From the NCBI GenBank assembly GCA_028571685.1, contig CM053143.1:53189208-53253207 (forward strand): 64,000 nt of DNA, given 5' to 3'. The number at the start of each line of letters is the position of its first letter. Within the stretch, counting starts at the first letter, position 1. The translations under genes and the position numbers were made by a program. The DNA comes from Heterohyrax brucei (Eukaryota; Chordata; Mammalia; Hyracoidea; Procaviidae). Under the pieces are notes generated by a model that had not been told where the DNA came from, searched no databases, and saw nothing but the letters and a program-made list of their open reading frames with translations. This document shows positions 11,406-21,897 of the stretch, in pieces.

Positions 11406-13700
11406 TATCAGATAAAAATGTTGATAACTTAGATGAAAGAGACACATTTTTTTAAAGATTTGCCTTAACAAAACTAACATATTTACTAGCAAATTTATTA
11501 AGGGATGTGAACTTGTAATTGCAAACTTCACGGTAAAGACACTGTCATTCTCAGATTATTTAAATGTTTTTGTCTAACAAACATTTAGGGAATAAATTAC
11601 ACCAGGCTTACACAAACTCCTCCTGAAATTGAGTAGGAAATACTTGCCAATTCATTCTGAGACCACATCAAGTCTTGTAACAAAACTTGACAAAGACAAA
11701 AAAAAAAAAAAAGAAGTCAACAGTCATTCAAGATACAGAAATAAAAATCCTTAATGCAATTGTAAGATTTTAATCATAACCAACATGAGTTTACCCTGGG
11801 AATACTACTCTAGTAAACCATTTCAAAATCAATCAATTTAAATGTACAAATGAGAAAAATTTGTTTCAATGGATGAAGGCAAAATCATTTGACAATAGTC
11901 AACACATACTCAGAATAAATCCTTTCACTGGGTTAAAAATAGAAGGCAGCTTCCTCAATATGTTAAAGTACCTCCAAAAAGAAAAAAAAGAACAATAGAT
12001 GAAGTATTTATAAAGGTAAGATAATAAGTATATTCTCCTAAGAATTTCTGTGCTCACCATTTCTATTAAACACTGTATTCAAATTCCTACCCAGGTCAAT
12101 AAAATAAGGTCATAAGGATTGGAATGTGAAGTTGGTACATTCTTTGTACATAGACCACTGTGGTGGTTAAGACTGTATTAACTTGGCAACTCCATGTTTG
12201 TCTGTTATATCAAAGGCAGGGGCAGGGCCTGTTGTGGCTTCCCTCCACTCAGCTCTCCTCTCTCCACCTTCCACCATCTACTTCCTGTCTGCTCACATTG
12301 CCAGTAGCTCCTGCTCTCTTTTGCATCTGGTTCCTGCACCTGAACTAGCAGCTGTTGGATTTATCAGTGCTTACCTCCTGTTCCCTGACCAGCTGCTGAT
12401 CCCGGGTTCACCAGCCCTGGCAGCTCTGTGAGTCATCAGAGACCTCACAGTCTCGCCTGTCAGCTGGTGATCCAATGACCTACAGTTGGGGATTTAGAAC
12501 TCTGGTCTCTGACCTGCTGAGCTTGTGTTCACCAGCTCCCATGGCCATGTGAGGCTAGTGCCAGGACTTGGGATGTTCAGCTTTTACAGTTGCGTGAGCC
12601 GTTTCCTTTACATACAAATATAAATCTTTCCTTGTACATAAGTGTGTTACTGGTTTTGCATCCCTAGAAAATCTAGCCTAAGGCAACCACACAATTGACT
12701 ATGTAAGAAAAACCCTGTATTTTTCTAGTATTTTTTAAAACACTAGAAAAAAATAAATTTGGTAAGATCACAAGATAGAGGGTCAAAAAAGAAAAGCCAA
12801 TTTTATTTCTATGTTCTAGAACAAATGAAAATAGGTATTTTAAAATTCCATTTTAAAGAGCATTCAAAAGCATTTATTACTTAGATATGATTTAGAAAAG
12901 GTGTACAAAATCTCCCCAGCGAAAAACAAAAATATGTTTGTAAGAGAAATCAAAGATAATCTTAGTTAATGGAAGGTATATGAAATGGGATATAACTGGG
13001 TGGAATAAATTGTTAAGGGCTTGACTACAAACCCACCCATCTGGGCCTTGGAGGACAAGCCTAGTGAGCTGCTTCCAAACGATCATGGCCTGGAAACCTA
13101 ATGGGATGCTCCTCTTTGCTCATATTGGGTTTCTGTAAAATTCAGTAGAAATTCTATGAATTTCTATTCAACAGCAACTAACATGAACAACTACATAAAT
13201 TCAAAATATTAAAATAGCATTTTTAAGGTACCAATTTTTTTTTCCAAATTAATGAGAAGTTTAAAAAGATTTCAGTCAAAATTCCTGGTAGAAATTCTCA
13301 AGTTGATTCCAAAACACATGCGTTAATGCATAGCACATACAACAGTTAATAATTAAAAATAAGAACAAAGTTGGAGGGATAATAATGCCTGATACCAATG
13401 GCTACTATATAGCTATGATGATGCTTTTGAATAGAAGAGACAAAAATGATCTCTAAGATATCTAGAGATGCACACTTACTTGGTCAAGTTTTGTCCTAAG
13501 CACCAAGTCAATTCAGTAGGGAAAAAAGGTCTTTTTAATAAATGATTCTTGATAAACTGGGAAAATGAAGGGTAAAAAACAAACAAAAAAAATATTAGGG
13601 ATAATAATAACACTCTACTCCTGCTTTACACAATATATATAAACACTAATTTAAGATGAATCTATTACATACTGGCGACGGCACTTGGCTGGCTATTACA
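11406..13700 (+). mobile_element. Ancient L1 ORF2 remnant
   Basis: A plus-strand, highly diverged L1 ORF2. Recognisable points in order: the end of an RT block before 11700 ('cttgacaaagacaaaaaa'); 'aaaccatttcaaaatcaatc'; 'aaggcaaaatcatttgac'; 'ctgtgctcaccatttctatt', corresponding to the PLSPLLF region; after the inserted LTR, 'ataaatttggtaagatcaca'; 'aagaacaaagttggagggat', and 'ttgataaactgggaaaatg'. This runs from the RT domain to the region after it. All frames are broken. It is older than the L1s at 20, 43.8 and 57 kb judging by divergence. Confidence 0.75.
12159..12685 (+). mobile_element. Solo ERVL-type LTR with 5-bp TSD
   Basis: The 527-bp element starts TGTGGTGGTTAAGACTGT and ends CCTAAGGCA. 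A perfect 5-bp duplication, accac, flanks it (12154-12158 and 12686-12690). It is CT-rich internally and contains 'gagccgtttcctttacatac' near the 3' end, typical of ERVL-class LTRs in mammals. It interrupts the ancient L1 ORF2 cleanly, whose homology continues on both sides. It has no internal retroviral sequence and no coding capacity. It differs in sequence from the MaLR-like LTRs elsewhere in the window. Confidence 0.85.
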
Positions 13701-15154
13701 TACAATCCAAGAGGTGAAAGAAATCAGACACGTGTTTGTCAATGCGTAATGGTGATTGACAATAAGAAAGAAAATTTCCTGATGTGATTGTAATACTTTG
13801 TATCTAAAATAGTGAATTGGTTTCTTAGATCTATATGTTTGTCGAAGTTTATTGCATAGTACATTTAAGATTTCTACTTTTCACTTTAGATAAATTTTAC
13901 TTTGATTTGAAAAAAAAGAATGCTGTAACCCGCACACTTTTTCACTTGCAAGGCATGGACAAGAACTATCAACATATTCGCCCCCCAACAACAACAACAA
14001 ATGAAACACAGCTTTGACCATTGAAATCTGCTTTTGGTTTAGTGGAAATAGTTGTAGCCAAAGAGGAAAGAAAATGAAAGAAGAGAAAAGTAAATAAATA
14101 AGCCCTTAAGAATTGACAAAACTTTTTAAAAGATGAAAATTGTTGTCATGTGTCTAGAAAAAAAAGCCATATCTATGTGTCACCAAAATATCCAAGTAAA
14201 AATTGAAAAATTTAAGCACACAGATGTTTTTCTTCAGACCAGCAAATACTCTGATGTTCTGAACTCTAAAGATAGAAGTCTTTGTATGAAGTTGAGCTTT
14301 GTTGGAATGAATATAAATACATTCATCAAAGATGAAAGAGTAAAAGGAGGTGCTAGAGATAAAATTACAAATAAATACTGATGTAAGTTGACTGCAGGAA
14401 AACAATGTGTTTCTCTGAAGCAGAAGAATCAAAAGAAAATTGTGACGATACACACTGAAATGGATTGCGTTTTGTGGCTATAGTTCTTTCTTTGTCTTAA
14501 TTTCTGTTTTGCATTCTGTACTATTTCCAAAGTTACATAAGGTTTTATTCTTAAGAAATATTTTTTATTTTAAAATAACTAATAGTTAAAGATTGTAAAT
14601 GTATCACTATCAGGCCTTGACCTGGTTACTATTTTCACATGTCTTTCCTACCTAGGAAAAAACTCTATCCTTACCTTTCACTTCACAGAGCTATGAGTCT
14701 TAACCAATGGAATGTTTGTGAATGAAACAGAAAAAGCATACAACACACGGTGTATCTGTGATTATAAATGTTATCGTGGTAAAGTTACTCAGGGTGAAGA
14801 ATATTTGTAGTTTCTTACATTAAATTTTAAAGGAGGGGTGTGTTTTTACCAATTTTCCTGATTTCCTATTTTCTTTTTTTGTTTGGCCATTGATTTTATT
14901 TTGGCATAAGAACTTCTAGCTTCAGACAGAGCTTTCAGGTGTTGCTCCTAGCTTTTTGTTATTCCCTATCTTCCATATTTATTTTCAGGCATAATAGCAC
15001 ATTTTAGTTTTTGTAATTCCAGTGCATTTCTTGAATCTTTTTGATGTTCAGAATAAGTCTATAGGGATCAAAGAGCTTTACTCAGTAGACCACAGTGAGT
15101 GTTATCTTTTGTTAGGGTTTTAAGAGGAAAGCTGGCTAATAAGCAGAGAGGGTC
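13701..15154. other. Unassigned AT-rich DNA
   Basis: No gene is supported. Overlapping open frames at 14133-14381 (plus) and 14154-14453 (minus) are chance frames in AT-rich DNA without motifs. No repeat family is recognised. Confidence 0.45.
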
Positions 15155-15345
15155 CATCTGCTTAGACTCAAATTCTTACTCTGTTGCTTTACTAGCTATA
15201 TAACTTTTGAAAAAACTTAAATTTTCTGAGCCAGTTTTATCATCCTTAAATTCTCATCTTTACTTTTATCTATTTCAAAGGGTAATTTTGCAAATAAATT
15301 GTGTTAATACATTAAAAATTCTTGAAAGAAGGTTAAAATTTACAA
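15155..15345 (+). mobile_element. MIR SINE (ancient)
   Basis: Diverged match to the MIR layout: 'gctttactagctatataac' (MIR 'cttactagctgtgtgac'), then a degraded 'tctgagccagttttatcatc' (MIR core 'ctgagcctcagtttcctcatc'), then 'ttcaaagggtaattttgc' and 'gtgttaatacatta'. MIR is shared by all mammals and is much older than the AfroSINEs. Confidence 0.72.
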
Positions 15346-15508
15346 TAAATATCAGGTACTATTTTTAATATTTCATCATATTACCAGGCATCTTAAATGT
15401 ATATAGGTAAGAAAATATTGTCTGCTGTTCATATAAGAAAAGATAACTCTATACAAGGAAGTTGATTCTTGGAATGATTTTAAATTATGGTTGTCTAGAA
15501 TCTAGAAA

Positions 15509-15565
15509 GAAACTCTGGTGGTGTAGTGGTTAAGTGCTACGCTGCCAACAAAAAAGGATCTGGAA
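15509..15565 (+). mobile_element. AfroSINE head fragment
   Basis: Only the tRNA-like 5' end remains: 'gaaactctggtggtgtagtg' then 'taagtgctacgctgccaac'. The body and tail are missing. Confidence 0.8.
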
Positions 15566-15912
15566 ACATCCACATGCCTATTAATAGAAAGTAGCAGAGT
15601 CTGACCACTCACTTGTATCCCAAAGCATCCTTGAAGATTACTGGAAGCAATCTATAGTTAATAGATGAACTGTTATTATTTATATATTTGTTTTTAGTGT
15701 TTTGGCCTCAGTTCTGTGTGAAATGAAATAAACCTGAAAGCTTGTCTGAAATGCTCAATGAAATAGTGTGATAGCAAAGTATTAATTTTTATGTCTTCAC
15801 CTTTCATAGCTAGCAATCAGTTAATCTTTTATGCTCTCAAAAGTCATTTTTTTCTAGATGGACTTTAACAAGGAAAACAACACTTAAACGTAAAGAAGGG
15901 TTTGCCATATTA

Positions 15913-16105
15913 AAATTCTTTTTTTTTCTTTTTTATTATGACTGAGTGAAAATGTACATTCCCGTATAAATTTACATGCCTACCTATATGCAGCTTCCAC
16001 TGTTCTCCCTGCCCGGTGACAGCACACTGTTCCTCTCTGCTCCATACATGGCTCATCCTCCCAACAGCCTCCTTTCCCCTGCTCTCCAACCACTCTCCTT
16101 ATATG
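15913..16105 (-). mobile_element. Very short L1 3' UTR insertion
   Basis: A T-rich edge is followed by 'aaatgtacattcccgtataa', 'gcagcttccactgttctccc' and 'ctgctccatacatggctcat', which match the L1 3' UTR at 20100-20210 nearly base for base. It is therefore a severely 5'-truncated minus-strand L1 of the same young family. No clean target-site duplication was found. Confidence 0.85.
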
Positions 16106-16206
16106 AGGTTCTTAAAACCTTAAAAGAAACATAGGCCTTTCCTTTCTCACTGCAGCTTTAAACGCCTGAGAGGAGTTTCATCCTCCTGGAAGCTAGGACA
16201 ATACTG

Positions 16207-16330
16207 GTTTTAAGACTATATGTAAAATGAAGATACTAAATCACACACTAAGAAATAATGGTCAAAGAGGAATGAATGAGATGATAAGATTCATTTGAAT
16301 GTGCTGAAAAGCTTGAGAAATGACGTTTGC
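16207..16330 (+). repeat. Dispersed duplication, copy 1 (124 bp)
   Basis: This 124-bp segment recurs in the same orientation at 18977-19100 with 4 mismatches by eye (about 97 % identity). Flanks differ. It belongs to no repeat family I recognise. Confidence 0.9.
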
Positions 16331-17037
16331 AGAAGAAATATAAACCATGAAGACACTGCTGCATACCTTTCTCTTATGGCTTTCTACTTTCTAATCCTGA
16401 AACATGTTTGACATGTCAGGGGTGTATTCTAGGATAGAATCACCTATTTAATTTCTGGGTATTAATCAGAATCAACTTATATATTGGAATTATCCTTGTT
16501 AACTCTCACTTCCTGAAGTCACAGAATTGTATTACTTGAGTATTAAACCACACATGGTTTAATATGGACATGGACAATTGTGTATTGAAAAATAATGCAC
16601 AACATATATGGTTTCTATTAAGATCTGTATATTAAATATATTTTGGGAAAAAGAAACAGGTGTATTAACAGATGTTTAATCTCTGAGTATTAGAATCAAC
16701 TTGACATCAGTGGTTTTGGGTTTACAAATTTATTTTATAACATTACTCTGCTAATGTTTCCTTCTTAACATGCTATTTCAAAACAACTTTTCAAAAATAA
16801 ATCTCCCTACTAATAAGTTCTCTTGCAGATCGATATGTGTGTGTACAAATGATCACTGAACAGTGAAATTAAAGAAATTCGAGTAAACCATCTCTTGATA
16901 TTACTTTAATGATTGAGCAGTTGTGCTCCCCCTGTGTGGTCTATACCGTATACGTATGACTTTGCAATACCAGCTGTGAAAACATTCTCCCTTCCTATGG
17001 TTTAGATATCTATCTGGAAAGCTGGAATAATGAAGAA
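16331..17037. other. Unassigned DNA
   Basis: I recognise no gene or repeat in this stretch. It is AT-rich with scattered short open frames only. Confidence 0.4.
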
Positions 17038-17045
17038 AATAGTAA

Positions 17046-17199
17046 CTCCTAAGTGGGTTAAGTGTTAGGTCTGCTAACCAAAAGGTCGGTGGTTCAAAAT
17101 CCACCAGGCACTCCTTGGAAACACTATGGGGCAATTCTACTCTGACCTCTAGGGTTTCTATGAGTCAGACCCGACTCAAGGGCAGTGAGTAAGTGTGAT
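17046..17199 (+). mobile_element. AfroSINE with short TSD
   Basis: A plus-strand SINE: 'gctaaccaaaaggtcggtgg', 'aaatccaccaggcactcc', 'cagacccgactcaagggcag'. The 8-bp motif aatagtaa flanks it (17038-17045 and 17200-17207). The head is somewhat eroded. Confidence 0.92.
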
Positions 17200-17266
17200 A
17201 ATAGTAAAAACCAATACAGTAGGCATGCTGCTGTAAACGACGCTAAGAAAAAACAGCTTACACACT

Positions 17267-17878
17267 TGTTTTACTCAGCTAATGCTATCTAACAGTGATA
17301 CCACAAAGTAGATGGGTTTAGCAAAGAAAAATTTATTCTTATACAGTCCAGTAGGCTGTAAGTCCAAATTCAGGATGTCCACTCCATGGGAAGTCTTTCC
17401 CCAATGTTGGCCCTGGAGGAAAGTCCTTGTGTTGTATCAGCCTCTGCTCAGGGAGCATCTTGGCACAGGAATCTCAGGTCTGAAGGACACACTCTACTCC
17501 TGGTGCCGCTTTCTTTCTTTCTGATTCTCTGCTTGCTTCTCTGCCTCTATTTATCATTCCTTGGAAACTCTGTGGGGCAGTTCTACTCTAACCTCTACGT
17601 CAGCTATGAGTCAGGCCAGTCTTGATGGCAGTAGGAGGGTAGGATGAAAGGACAAAGTGTGGTTCGAGCCACACTACAGAGAAACTCCCTTATCAACCGT
17701 ATGGCAGTCCCGCCAAATCCTCTTTTAACATAATCATCGTACCTACTAGCCACGGGCAGAGATTCAGATTTACAGCATCAGACAATCACAAATGGAGGGC
17801 AATCACAGAATACAGGGAATCCTGGCCCAGCCAATTTACTATGCATATTTTGGGGGAGACACAATTCAACCCATGACA
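17267..17878 (-). mobile_element. MaLR-like LTR (minus) carrying a SINE
   Basis: Same LTR family as at 9006, inverted. It starts 'tgttttactcagctaatgc' and ends 'cacaattcaacccatgaca'. Flanks acact (17262-17266) and acacc (17879-17883) match at 4 of 5 bases. It is 612 bp including an inserted SINE fragment of about 85 bp, which leaves about 527 bp, close to the other solo copies. It contains 'agtaggctgtaagtccaaat'. There is no internal region. Confidence 0.88.
17550..17635 (+). mobile_element. 5'-truncated AfroSINE inside LTR
   Basis: 'attccttggaaactctgtgg', 'ggcagttctactctaacc' and 'tgagtcaggccagtcttgat' represent the SINE 3' half only. It interrupts the LTR and explains that element's extra length. 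Confidence 0.88.
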
Positions 17879-18072
17879 ACACCTATTTATTTTTCCCAGA
17901 ATATATTTAACATGTAGGTCTTTATAGAAACAATATACATTGTGCATCATTTTTCAGTACACACTGGTACACTTCTTGTGGCTTAATACTCAAATAATAC
18001 CATGCTGTGACTTCATAAAGTGAGAGTTAACAAGGATAATTCTACCATACAAAAGCTTTCAGCTATGGAATA

Positions 18073-18621
18073 TGACATGGATTGAACAGTGTCCTCCCCA
18101 AAAATGTGTGAAGAAATTTGGCTGGACCATCATTCCCAGTATTGTGTGATTGCCCTGCATTTTGTGATTTCCCTATGCTGTGAACCCTAATCTCTACATG
18201 TGGTTGTTAGACTAGATTAAAGAGGATTAGAGTGAGAGTGTAACACCCTTCCTCTGGTCACCTCCCTGCTCCAATGTATCGGCAGTTTCCCTGGAGCGTG
18301 GCTTGTGCCACCTTTTATCCTACAAGAGACAAAAGGAAAGCGATGCAAGTAGAGAGAGGGAATCTCATGAAAGCAGTACCAAAAACATAGCAGATGCTTC
18401 AGCCCTGAGGTTCCCACTCTGAAATGCTCTGAGACCAAAGAAAGACAGATGGAACACAGGGATCTTTCTCCAGAGCTCACAAAGAAGGAAAGCCTTCCCA
18501 TGGAGTGGACACCCTGAATTTGGACTTGCAGCCTACTGGACTTTGTATGAATAAGCTGTTCTTTGTTAAATCCTTTGACTTGAAGTATTTCTGTTAAAGC
18601 AGCACTAGCTAACAAATGACA
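18073..18621 (+). mobile_element. MaLR-like LTR (plus)
   Basis: Same family as at 9006: 'tgacatggattgaacagtg', 'cagtattgtgtgattgccc', 'ggcagtttccctggagcgtg', 'ctgaatttggacttgcagcc', ending near 'gctaacaaatgaca'. No matching 5-bp duplication is evident because both termini are mutated. A 136-residue minus-strand open frame at 18217-18627 is a chance frame within this LTR. Confidence 0.85.
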
Positions 18622-18976
18622 GTGCACATTACAAAATCAGGATTGCAAAAGATGTTATTAACAATGGTCTAACATATTTTAATCAAATATTCTCTCAGTT
18701 GAATATCTTCAACCTTTATGCAAAATGAACATATTTAAATTACATTTAGAATATGATCAAAGTGAATCATATGCCCTCAGCAATGTGTTTAAGTTGACTT
18801 TAGGGGAAAAGAAGGGAAACTCAAACCAATACCTAAACAATAATTCAAGTATGTTTTTCACTTTGTTTGAATTAAATAACTAAAAAATGACAATATCCAC
18901 TTCATACTTTTATACTTAGAAAAAGAAATAGCAGGTAGAGCTGTTTAGTCGTTGGACAAAATTCCCTTGACTTGTA
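18622..18976. other. Unassigned AT-rich DNA
   Basis: Neither a gene nor a repeat family is recognised. Confidence 0.4.
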
Positions 18977-19100
18977 GTTTTAAGACTACATGTAAAATGA
19001 AGATGCTAAATCACACACTAAGAAATAATGGTCAAAGAGGAATGAATGAGATGATAAGATTCGTTTGAATGTGCTGAAAAGCTTGAGAAATGATGTTTGC
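18977..19100 (+). repeat. Dispersed duplication, copy 2 (124 bp)
   Basis: Same-orientation copy of 16207-16330. The last bases are then partly repeated in tandem: 'gagaaatgatgtttgcaaga' occurs again at about 19117-19136, directly before a SINE fragment. Confidence 0.9.
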
Positions 19101-19137
19101 AAGAGAACTGAGAACTGAGAAATGATGTTTGCAAGAG

Positions 19138-19240
19138 TAGAACTGTCCCATGGAGTTCCCAGGGAGTGCTTAGCAGATTTAAGCTGCCTGCCTTTTGGAT
19201 AGCAGTTATAGCACTGAACCACTATGCCACCAGGATTTCC
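19138..19240 (-). mobile_element. 3'-truncated AfroSINE
   Basis: The minus-strand head and middle are present: 'tagaactgtcccatggagtt', 'gcactgaaccactatgccac', 'caggatttcc'. The tail half, expected on the left, is missing and replaced by the 124-bp duplicated segment and its tandem end. Confidence 0.88.
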
Positions 19241-20049
19241 TAAGAAACGTAAAGTAGTAGCTTTTTAGAAATAGTTTTTAGGAAATGAGGATGATGAAAT
19301 CCTACTCAAGACTCTCTGCAAAATGTTTTGGTTTGCTGACGTTTTAATATGAATTTACTAAAGAAATAAAAAGATCAAACATTTGTTCTATGGATCTATG
19401 TCTAACTTAATTCAGCCCTATCTTGCTCTCAGTACAAAAATAGAAACATGAAGATCTAGGTCTTTGAATTTCCTTGCACTGATGACTTGTTACTGATGAT
19501 GCACATATTTTTATAATTCATACATTTTACATAGGAGAAAAGGTGTTTTCGAAATTGTAAGAATGCTACGATAGATAAAAAAATAACACATTTTAATGTA
19601 GATTCAGGTTATTCAGGATAAATGCATTAAGGTACTGGATAAAATGTTTAGGTCAAGTCTTGGTCACTGAAATAAACTTCTCATTTAGTGACGGGCATTA
19701 AAGATTGGATCACCGGGAAAGAAAAAAGAAGGGTGAAAACTGCAATGTATAATTCCTGCAAGGTAGTTTTGGGAGAATGGTTACTAAAACCAAAGAACAA
19801 AAATGGACTCTTTAGACATCAGAAGGAATGGGATTTAGAAGAAAAACTAAGTGCCTATGGTTCTTACAACCACAAAAGGTCAGAAACAAGTAGTCCATAG
19901 AAGAATTAGAGAATTGTTGCCACATCATGAGAATTAAAGGAAAGTAAATTACTAGTGCTTTAAAAATATTTTGCCTAATTTAGATTGTTTTGTGTATCAC
20001 ATCAAATAAACATAAACTACTAACTGAGAATAACTGGTATAGTGAAATA
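19241..20049. other. Unassigned AT-rich DNA
   Basis: No supported feature. An open frame at 19688-19900 (70 residues) has no recognisable motif. Confidence 0.4.
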
Positions 20050-20067
20050 AAGAACAGATTATTTTTT

Positions 20068-21799
20068 TTATTTTTTTTTATTTAACGTAACTGATTAAAA
20101 ATGTACATTCACATGTAAATTTACATGCCCCCCTATATGCAGCTTCCACTGCTCTCCCTGTCCAGTGACTGCACACTATTCCTCTCTGCTCCATACATGT
20201 CTCATCCTCCCAACAGTCTCCTTTCCCCTCTTGTCCGTCCACTTCCCTTCCTCCAGCCAGAGGTCAGCAAGATGATATCCTATAGATGTATAGAACCATA
20301 AAGTGCTTCCAACATATGGTTACTCTGCATTGCCAAGTCCATTCCATTCCTGTTCAAAGAGTGGACCTTTGTTATAATTTATGGGAACGGGCAGCATCAG
20401 GGACGGGGGCCATGCTCTCAGAGGAACCCCCAAACCGCTGGACCATCAATTGAGGTCTTTTAGTGGAGATCTCATGATGCACCCCTTTTTATTCTTGTGT
20501 TGCCAGTGAGACTCCTCTCTGCGAGCTCCGTCATGGCTATCACTGGTGGTGGCCAGGCACCATCCGGTTCTTCTGGTCCCAGGTCGATGTAGGCACCCAC
20601 TCTTGTGGGTCTCTCTGTCTTCTCAGTTGTCTTTACCGCATGCCATTTTGGCCCTCGGTGAGCATCCGTTCCTGCTGAGTTGGGACCATTTGCTGTGTCC
20701 TCGGTTGGCAGCTTGGCAGCTTTTAAGACCCCAGACGCCACTCACCAATGTGGGGTGCAGAGAGCTCTCTTAGCAAAACGCTAGTTGTGCCAATTGGCCT
20801 GGAATTCACCTAAGAGCATGGTCCCCCGCCCCCCGCCCCAGCTTCTCTATCCTTGCAGTATTGAGTTAAGATGGAAGGAGTACTCAGGTTATGCTGAAGT
20901 CCACTTAATGTTGTTCTTGTTCCTCATGTGTGCTGTCAATGCTTTCTCCCAACTAGATTTCTAGTAACTACCTAAACTAAGCCCTCCCCCCCTTACCCTC
21001 CCTCCCTCCCTCCCCTCCCTTGCAGCTGTCAAAGAGTCTTTTCTTCTATACACAAGTCTGTTTTTGAGATCTTATCGTAGAGGTCTCATACAGTATTTGT
21101 CCTTTTGTCGCTGACTACGCTCACTCAACATAATGTCTTCCAGTTGAAACCAGGTTAGGAGATGTTTCCTGGAATCATCGTTATTCTTTATCATTGCGTA
21201 GTGCTCCATTGAGTATATGTACCACAGTTTACCTATCCATTCTTCTATTGTTGGGCATCTAGGTTGATTCCACCTTTTTGCTATTGTGGACTGTGACGCG
21301 AGAAACATTCTGGTGCATGTGTCCGTTGGTGTGAAAGGCCTTGAATCTGTAGGATATATTCCAAGTAGTGGAATTACTGGGTCAAATGGTATATCAATAT
21401 CCATTTTTTTAAGGAAGCGCCAGATTGCCTTCCAAAGAGGCTGGACCATTTTGCAACCCCACCAACAGTGTAGGAGGGTTCCACTTTCTCCACAGCCTCT
21501 CCAGCATTTGTTGTTTTGTGTTTTCTGGATCATGGCCAATCTTGTTGGGGTGAGATGGTATCTCATTGTTGTCTTGATTTGAATTTCTTTAATAGCTGAA
21601 GATTGTGAACATGTCCGCATGTGTTTTTTGGCTGCCTGGATCTCCTCTTTAGTGAGGTATCTGTCCATCTCCTTGGCCCATCGCTTAATTGGATGGTTTA
21701 TCTTCTTCTTATTGATATTTTGTAGTATCTTATAGATTATGGAGATCAGGCGTCAATCTGACATAGAGTTGCCAAATATTTTTTCCCACGCTGTGGCTG
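20068..21799 (-). mobile_element. Young 5'-truncated L1 with perfect 18-bp TSD
   Basis: On the minus strand this holds the C-terminal part of ORF2, a GC-rich 3' UTR (20080-21070) and an A-rich tail seen as T-runs at 20068-20080. The 18-base duplication aagaacagattatttttt flanks it perfectly (20050-20067 and 21800-21817). Read in the L1 direction, the nick lies at a TT/AAAA-type site, the preferred target of the L1 endonuclease. A perfect duplication, a long open ORF2 end and low divergence mark it as the youngest L1 in the window. It is 1.73 kb of an element that is about 7 kb when full. Confidence 0.95.
21072..21668 (-). pseudogene. L1 ORF2 C-terminal domain, open
   Basis: A 198-codon open frame ends at the natural ORF2 stop (-KYCMRPLR). 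It carries the L1 cysteine-rich motif C-x3-C-x7-H-x4-C (residues 55, 59, 67 and 72 of this frame, about 21506-21453) and the conserved 'PFDPVIPLLGIYP' and 'SMEHYAMIKNN' stretches. Only the C-terminal region of ORF2p, which helps RNA binding in cis, is present. Endonuclease and reverse transcriptase domains are absent because of 5' truncation. The first Met is internal, so this is not an independent gene. Confidence 0.95.
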
Positions 21800-21897
21800 A
21801 AGAACAGATTATTTTTTAATGAGACATGCCTTGGTTTGCTGCTTCTTTCTACTGTGGGAATGCAGAGTAAGCTCTATCACATACACTCTCTGATGTA

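Noticed and set aside
12160-12431. Leu/Pro-rich frames that could mimic a signal peptide
   Set aside because: They lie inside the ERVL-type LTR, which is CT-rich there.
18217-18627. 136-residue open frame
   Set aside because: It lies wholly within a MaLR-like LTR on its antisense strand. The similar frame at 61937-62308 is in another copy of the same LTR, so this is shared non-coding sequence and not a conserved protein.
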